This document shows positions 57,493-64,000 of a DNA stretch of 64,000 nucleotides, one piece after another. The notes beneath the pieces were generated by a model. The model had not been told where the DNA came from. It saw only the letters and a list, made by a program, of their open reading frames with translations, and did not search any database. Source of the stretch: Portulaca oleracea (Eukaryota; Streptophyta; Magnoliopsida; Caryophyllales; Portulacaceae); assembly GCA_029582165.1 (NCBI GenBank), contig CM055883.1, forward strand, positions 20,058,501-20,122,500. The letters are read 5' to 3'. Positions within the stretch are counted from its first letter, which is position 1. Each line of letters starts with the position of its first letter. The position numbers were made by a program, and so were the translations under genes.

Positions 57493-58993
57493 TTGAAATT
57501 TACAATGGTTCGATCTAAGAGAGCTCGCACCGATGAGGAAGGTACACCTTCACCACCGCCCGAGTCTTCATCGGCGGCGGTGGATAAAGATCGTTACAAG
57601 GCCCAACCGCCCATCGCCGGCCGAACCGAATTGCGAATTCGTTCGTGGATGAGCATCATCGAGAGAGGTATGAGCTTTATCAACATCGGAAACTTTCTGC
57701 TCCGGACACTTATGATGAAGCCATGGTGAAGAGGGTATATTGTGGCCCCAGTTTTGATTTTATCATAAGGACCTTGGGCTGGGAATCTTTCATTAAGATT
57801 GACGAATCTCTTTACGATCAACCGATTCTTGAGTTCCTCAGTTCTTTCCAAGTTGAGGATGTTGATACACGCCACGCTAAGTTCCGTTATAGGGTGGACA
57901 ACAAGGAGAAAACTTGCACGGTGCAAGAGTTTTGTCAAGCACTTAGGTTACAGGCGGATGGGTTGTATTATGAGGAGAGTGTGCACTTTGATGAACAAAT
58001 CGCTATTAAGAGTCTTACTTGTTGGCGTCGGAAACACCAAACGTCAAATGCTCTTGAGGATTGCTCCTTCTTAACCAGAAATTCCAAGTCTCGTGACTTG
58101 TGTAACTTAGCGATTCGAATCTTTCATCGCATAGTTTCAAGTTCGGTCTTCGGAAGAGATGATGGGAGGGCGAATGTGCGGAGGGATGATTTGTTTATCA
58201 TCTTTAACACCCTCCAAGGGAAGCGGGTGAACACAGGGTCGTGCATTTTGCATTGCTTCAAAAACATTACCTCTAAGCACCTTACCTCTACAATTGGAAT
58301 GGGGCATATTATTTGCCACTTTTTGATGAAGAAAGGTTTTGGAGGATATATCCGCAAGTTCACCCCGAGATATTTTCCGAATTTATCGACGGTATTAGGT
58401 TGCAACGCATGGGTATCCTTGAGCGTCACAACACAAAGCATATATACAAGCACGGCTCGGATAAGTATGCAACTTCCATTCATCTGGACCATGCGCGAGC
58501 CGCACGTTGGTTGGATGTGACCAATCAACACAACTGGTCATGTAGCGAAAATCCAAGGAGCACCCGTCGAGTTGGGGGGCCCGATGACCCATTTGTGAGC
58601 GGAAATGTGGAAGAAGAGGAGGAGCCGGCAACCCAGGGTGAGGCTAGTGGTAGTAATTCACAAGAGATTACGATGGGGCACTTGGCAAGCCGATTGGACC
58701 AACTGAGTGTTGACCTCCGCGAACAGCGAACTTTGCTACAAAGTACGAACAACTTGATGGAGAGTCAACAAGAACTCCTTCGTGCGCAGCAGTCAACTCT
58801 TGAACGGCACGAAGGATACTTTCAGCGCTATGACGAGTACTTCCATCAACAGAATCAATATTGGAGGGATTGGGGATATTACCACTATGCTATCGCCGAC
58901 CATTCGCCAGCACCGCCCGACTATGTCAACCAGTATTACCCGACTTACTTCCCCTACTATCCGTACCCTCCTCCGGGAGGTAATGAGCAGTGA
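57493..58993 (+). pseudogene. ATHILA ORF-1-like protein (PF03078-type), two frameshifts
   Basis: Three overlapping frames make one protein of roughly 490 residues. The first, 57493 to about 57640, is MVRSKRARTDEEGTPSPPPE, basic and proline-rich. The second runs from about 57640 to 58310 with HRERYELYQHRKL, DFIIRTLGWESFIKIDESLY, PILEFLSSF, LCNLAIRIFHRIVSSSVFG and the segment DLFIIFNTLQGKRVNTGS. The third runs from 58313 to 58993 with LQRMGILERHN, a Gln-rich coiled coil (LRAQQSTLERHEG) and a Tyr/Pro-rich tail. This order matches the ATHILA ORF-1 family of plant gypsy elements. Its biochemical role is not established. It lies where an env-like gene would sit; no transmembrane segment is obvious. 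Confidence 0.72.
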
Positions 58994-60799
58994 TTGTGAG
59001 CATTCCGCACTCCCCTCTTTTATTTTGCATTAGATGTGTACTTTCAATTTTGAGATATACATGCGCGAGGGGTTGTGTGATGTTTCCGGGCAGTGGCGAG
59101 GCATTTCACCCTTGATTCCCGCCTCATATAGTGAGATTCGGGGTTGAGGTTAGTCAGTGATCATGTACATTTGTGAATATTTGAAGTTTCTTTTTCTGAT
59201 GTTGCGTTCGTGGATCGTGTGCTCGGATGTGCTTTACTTGGCGATCTTCAGGTATCATCCTTTAACCATCTTTCTTATTGTGAGTATATTGTTGATCCAT
59301 GATGCATGCTTGATTTTCTTTTTGGGTGGCGAACCCCGTGAGTGTGAATATTGGGATATTATTGTTGTTGGAGCCGTGTAGGCTTGGGTCGCCACCATTT
59401 ATTGTTTGTTATTTGTTTGTTGTGTGTTTTTAGGTTTTCTACCTTATTTGTGACACCCTTCTTCTCACAATGGGGACATTGTGAAGTTTTGTGTGGGAGT
59501 GGGGGGTGATACTTCCATTTGTCATGGGTAGATCACCTAGTTTTGAGTCTTTGTTTTCGTTTTTCGTAGTTTGTGTCGAAAAATTTGAAAATTTTGTGTG
59601 AAAAGGAGAAAAAAAGGAGTGAAAAACCTTAAAAGTTTTTGTTTTTCGTTTTGTTTTTGTTTTTGCTTTGCTTCTTGGATTTCGTTGTTGAAATCAGGAA
59701 GTCGTTCTTAATCTTCTTTGAAAGAAACCGGTTTGAGCATTTTCGACCCTAACTTGGGCAATTGTCATGACTTACCTTAATTCGATTCTTTTCATCAAGT
59801 GTCTAGTGAGATTCTATTTATTCTTTTATGTTCTGGTTGAAACTGGGAGATTCTAAGGGTTCATATCCGAGCTTGTTTTCTAAAAAGAAAAAAAAGAAAA
59901 AAAAAGAGAAAATGCAAAAGCAAAAGCAAAAGCAAAAGTCAGAAAATAGCAGCAAAATTACATAATTTGACTAAGTGGGGCGTGTCGGCTTTACGACATG
60001 AACCACCATACACTTAGCCAACCTACACGGGCCCTAAGATCGCTGGTACCAAGACGGATGCCCCTTAACCCTCCTCCTATATCGCTTTGCGACGGAGAGG
60101 CGAATGGAAAAGACCGTGTTGGGAGGGTATACCCCTTATATGGGCCGTCCAATTCCCGAAAATAAGGCTAATACCGACATTAAAAAGAAGAAAAAGTTTG
60201 AAATGTTAATAAAGTGAGGGGCTCTTCCTTGCATCACCTGCGGCCCTCACCAAGCCAAGGGCGACCAAATGCGGGGAGGGGCAACTCTTTCCTTTCCTTT
60301 GTTCGTTTCGTTGTTTTGTAAGCTCGGGTGTGAGTCTTTTGGGTCGTCCGGGATCGATTAGAACTATTTAAAACTCTTTCAAATGGGATTAAACTCTACA
60401 TGAGGTGTAAGGAATCAAAAAACTTCTAAGATTGGTAGTTGTTTGAGTTAAGAGTTGTGAGATGCTCGTAACGGTTCCTTTTGGAGGATTAATACCGTTT
60501 TCTTAATTGAAACGACTTGATTCATTGAAACGAGCAGTTCTCTTTTTCTTTGCTTTTAAACTTGTTTTGTTTTTCACTTTCCCTCTATCCTTTTTCTATG
60601 GCTTTTGTGGGTATAGTTGCTATAAACCCTCACGAGATCTACCTCGTCCACCCGGCCGTTTGGGTTTAAAGGGCTTGATGCATATGCTAAATGCATCCGC
60701 GATTCCTGCGAAAGTGAGTTAGGATTTTTAGTTTCTCTTTCTAGTTCTTTTCTTTGTTTTTAGTTTGCTCGGGGCGAGCAAACCCTTGTGTGGGAGTGG
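58994..60799. other. Athila 3' untranslated region with repeated polypurine-like modules
   Basis: A second CAATGGGGACATTGTGAAG plus TTGTGTGGGAGTGGGGGGTG module lies at 59469-59512. A purine-rich stretch with (AAAAGC)n is at 59910-59935. The real PPT (TTGTGTGGGAGTGG, 60786-60799) directly abuts the second LTR. A GCTCGGGGCGAGC occurs at 60767. No supported gene is seen. Confidence 0.65.
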
Positions 60800-62047
60800 T
60801 GTTCGGTCTTGTTTCGAGCCGAATTCTTCTCTTTATTAGGGAGTTTTTATATGTTCTAACCCCGTATTTTATTCGAGTTATGAGATTTTTGTAGTTTTGT
60901 AGGAAAATAAGAAAGTGACCTAAAATGGCGCCAAAACGGAGCAACGCCTCTGGAAGGTCAGCGAGAATGGCCGATTGAATTTGAGCCAAGAAGAAGAGAG
61001 ACAGAAAGCTGACTCGCCCGAGCAACATATTGGCTCGGTCGAGCCATGCTTCTGCACAACAACGTGGAAAAGATCGAAAAATATGGCTAAGGTAGTGAAG
61101 AAACAGAGGGCCAGCTCGCCCGAGCAAGGGCCCCGCCGAGCTTCCGAGCCGAGGAGAAGTTGCTGTGAACGAGAAACACGCGACTGCACGCTCGCCGCCT
61201 GAGCGCACTGCTCGCCCGAGCCAAATCCGTTTTCTGCGTATAGGCTGGAAATGAGATGATGCGTTTTGTGCAACTAACTTAGGTCATTATAAGAGTCTTA
61301 GCTGCGACTCCTTTGAAAGACAATTAGCTGAAGTTTTAGTTTGTAATTAGTGGTTTTAATGATTTCTTAATTAAGCTTTTACTTTCTCTCTCTAAGGGTT
61401 TTCTTTTGTCTTGTTCTCCAAGTTCTTGAGACTTTGAATGTAATCAACTTTTCTTCAAGTAATTTTCAGCCTTCCTTTATCTTCATTACCTTATGCTTTA
61501 GATTTCATTGAAGTTTGCATTTGAAGGTTCCTAGATTAGCCACAAACAATCAATCTTTTAGTGAAAAGGGGGATTAAGGGCCACAAATCTTACTAGAGTG
61601 AAGATTTGAGGGTCCTTAGTAACTTAATTCACAACTTTCTTGTTTGTTCGGGGAAAGTTGCAATTGAAGATGAAGAATGAAGAATGGAGATCGATTTTTA
61701 ATAGTCATCAAGGGTATGGACTACATTCTAATCTTGTTTAGATTAATTAGTTGCTATTTAATTGCTATTTGCTTGCTTTGATCTTAGTGGTAGTTAGATT
61801 TTATTAAATGTTCATTTGATAAGCTTATAGGTTTCTTACATTTATAGTAGTAATTACTTGTTTGATTGTGCTCTTTTTAATGGTTATGTTTAGTATCATG
61901 ATTAGGGATAGTTTAATCGCTTAATTTTCATACTTTAATGTTTTCCACAATTGAAAACCTTTAACAAACCAAAAACCTAGACAAACCTCACACCCATCCT
62001 CGAGTTCGACATCCTTACTTAGAAACCACAAAATACGCAACCGAACA
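60800..62047 (+). repeat. Athila second LTR
   Basis: It begins TGTTCGGTCTTG and ends CAACCGAACA. It matches the first LTR with about a dozen substitutions over the last 900 bp by eye. It lacks 66 bp found in the first LTR between two GAGCAA hexamers (49272 and 49338), and has a small TCTC expansion. At least four GCTCGNNCGAGC palindromes remain. Confidence 0.9.
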
Positions 62048-62048
62048 A

Positions 62049-62218
62049 TGGCGTCGTTGCCGGGGATGGCGTTATTTGGGAGTTTAGAATTGGTTTGTTT
62101 GCGAACAGTGTGAATAGTTTAATTGCTTTGCCTGTTTAGCATCAAGTTTAAAAATCACTAAAAATTAAAAAATAGAAAAACCAACTAAAAAAGAGAAAGT
62201 GCGTCATTCGAAAGGATG
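62049..62218 (+). mobile_element. Second Athila PBS and leader after the second LTR
   Basis: TGGCGTCGTTGCCGGGGAT (one change from the first PBS) and about 150 bp of leader match 50446-50615, ending in GCGTCATTCGAAAGGATG. Similarity then stops abruptly at the tandem array. Another internal region therefore once followed this LTR. Confidence 0.88.
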
Positions 62219-63135
62219 CAAATGTCGACTAAAACTCCTCCACACAAAACAGAGCCTGTTATCCTTGTCTTTGGCGGTACTTGGTCTTCCAAAAAAGATC
62301 CGACTCATAGCCTCCAATAAAGATAAACTCCTCTACGCAACACAAAGCCCATTATCCTTGTCTTTGGCGGTACTCGGTTATCTAAAAAATAACCGACTCA
62401 TAGCCTCCAACAAGGATAAACTCTTCAACACAAAACGGTGCCCGTTATCCTTGTCTTTAGCGGTACTCGGTTATCTAAAAAAAAATCTGACTCATAGCCT
62501 CCAACAAGGATAAACTCTTCAACACAAAATGGAGCCCGTTATCCTTGTCTTTGGCGATACTCGGTTATCTAAAAAAAAATAACCGACTCATAGCCTCCAA
62601 CAAGGATAAACTCTTCAACACAAAACGGAGTCCGTTATCCTTGTCTTTGGCGGTACTCGGTTATCTAAAAAATAACCGACTCATAGCCTCCAACAAGGAT
62701 AAACTCTTCAACACAAAACGGAGCCCGTTATCCTTGTCTTTGGCGGTGCTCGGTTATCTAAAAAGTAACCGACTCATAGCCTCCAACAAGGATAAACTCT
62801 TCAACACAAAACGGAGCCCGTTATCCTTGTCTTTGGCGGTACTCGGTTATCTAAAAAAAATAACCGACTCATAGCCTCCAACAAGGATAAACTCTTCAAC
62901 ACAAAACGGAGCCAGTTATCCTTGTCTTTGGCGGTACTCGGTTATCTAAAAAATAACCGACTCATAGCCTCCAACAAGGATAAACTCTTCAACACAAAAC
63001 GGAGCCCGTTATCCTTGTCTTTGGCGGTACTCGGTTATCTAAAAAAATAACCGACTCATAGCCTTCAACTAGGATAAACTCATCTGCGCAAAGCGTACCC
63101 CGTTATCCTTGTCTTTGGCGGTACTCGATCTTCGA
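62219..63135. repeat. Tandem array, ten units of 93-96 bp
   Basis: The reference motif TTATCCTTGTCTTT starts at 62259, 62352, 62445, 62539, 62635, 62728, 62821, 62916, 63009 and 63103. Each unit contains CAAGGATAA...TTATCCTTG (9-bp inverted arms around about 26 bases) and most contain CGGTTAT-CTAAAAA-ATAACCG. Middle units are nearly identical; the outer ones are diverged. ORFs reading SLSLAVLGYLK repeats come from the array. It may belong to the 3' region of the interrupted Tat or another gypsy element. Confidence 0.95.
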
Positions 63136-64000
63136 TCCCTACAAAAAAAAAGGAGGGGGGATATTATTACCGGCAAATGGTTGAACTATAACAGCATTTG
63201 GTTGTTGTGCGGATAGTGGTTAATTCAGCCAAAGTGAAGAGGTTAGGTGAGTGGAACGTTAAGGGTTTTAGAATCAATGCAGGAAAAGGAATGGTGAAGG
63301 AGTTAGGATGGTTGTTTGATAATAATAGGAAAAGGCATGGTTTGATGGTAGAGAGAATGGCTGGATGGATGATAGTATATAAAGATAGAATCAGTACATA
63401 AATAAAAAAAGAAGAAAAGAATGTGTGAATATATTAAAGGGATTGAAATCATGTTGTGGAAAATAAGTATGTGGCTTTCATGATGGAGGCAAATGATGGA
63501 TAGAAAGTACTTTGGTGCTCTTGACATACTTGGAGGAGTTGACAAGGAGATGTTCAGCAACAGTTGCCAAAAAAATATCTACTGACTGTATTCCCACTTA
63601 TCCAGACTGTAATCATCTCACACTCCTAGTGTACAATAATGATGTTGTAAAAGCAAATCATGTGGGATTGCACTTCAAAAAAAAAAAAAAAGTTGGATCA
63701 TCATTACCTAACGTGGCTATGTTGTAAAAAAAAGATATATATATATATATATGAATTTCCAAGATCACTCTGTTAGGTGTGTACAAAGGACATGAGCCAC
63801 ATATACATAATAATGACAGTAATGATTTGGTCATGCAATTACTTGCCCAATTAAAATTTCATAATGATCGTAAATATCTTCTGTGCATAGTCACAAGATG
63901 GTATCAAATCATATCTTGCCATATTATGCAAATAGGATCAACAATGAGATTTGCCAACTTGTGAGATATCATTTGTGGCAGTAAGTAACGATGTCAAAAA
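63136..64000. other. No gene seen
   Basis: It starts with a purine tract (AAAAAAAAAGGAGGGGGGAT, 63142-63161) that resembles a polypurine tract but is not followed by a TG-starting LTR. Further right there is a poly(A) run (63679) and a short (TA)n near 63736. The small ORFs are not supported. Confidence 0.4.

Larger units (their letters stand above)
49133..62218 (+). mobile_element. Athila-lineage Ty3/gypsy element, LTR-int-LTR plus extra internal start
   Basis: It has a 1,312-bp LTR, a tRNA-Asp-type PBS, gag, protease-RT-RNase H-integrase, an ATHILA ORF-1-like gene downstream of pol, a polypurine tract, and a 1,248-bp second LTR. The second LTR is followed by another PBS and 150 bp of leader identical in order to the first, so the unit does not end at an LTR. 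Coding regions carry multiple frameshifts and stops. It disrupts the antisense gene of the Tat element. Confidence 0.88.

Noticed and set aside
62199..62874. ORFs of repeated SLSLAVLGYLK sequence
   Set aside because: They are artefacts of the 93-96 bp array.
62219..63135. Regular ~94-bp repeats resembling a CRISPR array
   Set aside because: The whole unit repeats without unique spacers, and the DNA is plant nuclear. It is a tandem repeat.
63142..63161. Polypurine tract suggesting an LTR start
   Set aside because: It is not followed by TG or by sequence similar to any LTR in the window.

Overview
The window is plant nuclear DNA, almost certainly from a eudicot. It holds one intron-rich host gene whose exons match the ORANGE (OR) family exon by exon, surrounded by plant-type transposable elements: Ty3/gypsy Tat and Athila lineages, Cassandra TRIM, L1-type LINE, Au-type SINE and several foldback/MITE elements. 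There are no bacterial-type operons. The species cannot be named from the sequence alone.

Layout. 1-12.2 kb is repeat-rich intergenic DNA. It has the tail of a FAR1/FRS or MULE-transposase-like ORF at the left edge, a field of TGATCACA/TGACCACA motifs, a TA/GA microsatellite, a degenerate minisatellite, a reverse-strand LTR of an Ogre/Tat-like element carrying eight small hairpins, a Cassandra TRIM cut by that LTR, and a candidate MITE. 12.4-33.7 kb is the OR gene on the + strand: eight coding exons (954 coding bases, 317 residues) spread over 21.3 kb. Its introns carry a degenerate LINE (intron 1), a Cassandra remnant (intron 2), two foldback/MITE elements (intron 4), a LINE tail, a solo LTR and a three-LTR non-autonomous retrotransposon (intron 5), a GACACGG-rich block (intron 6), and a LINE ORF1 with a SINE nested in it (intron 7). 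33.7-37.3 kb is non-genic, with a long-TIR MITE flanked by a 10-bp direct repeat and a diverged tandem duplication.

37.3-49.1 kb is a Tat-lineage gypsy element: LTR, gag-protease, reverse transcriptase, dual RNase H, integrase, a 3' tandem array, and an antisense captured plant-mobile-domain (PMD) gene that still has a GT-AG intron. Its right part is cut by an Athila-lineage element (49.1-62.2 kb) with tRNA-Asp-type PBS, gag, pol, and an ATHILA ORF-1-like gene placed downstream of pol. The Athila unit does not end at its second LTR: the sequence continues into a second PBS and leader before breaking into a 93-96 bp tandem array (62.2-63.1 kb). The last 0.9 kb has no recognised gene.

How it fits together. 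OR is the only apparently functional host gene. It encodes a plastid membrane DnaJ-type zinc-finger protein that, in characterised plants, stabilises phytoene synthase and promotes chromoplast carotenoid storage. The elements are mostly broken by stops and frameshifts. The most notable structures are the antisense intron-bearing PMD gene, the LTR-int-LTR-int-LTR dimer with one target-site duplication, and several arrays and LTRs packed with short perfect hairpins.
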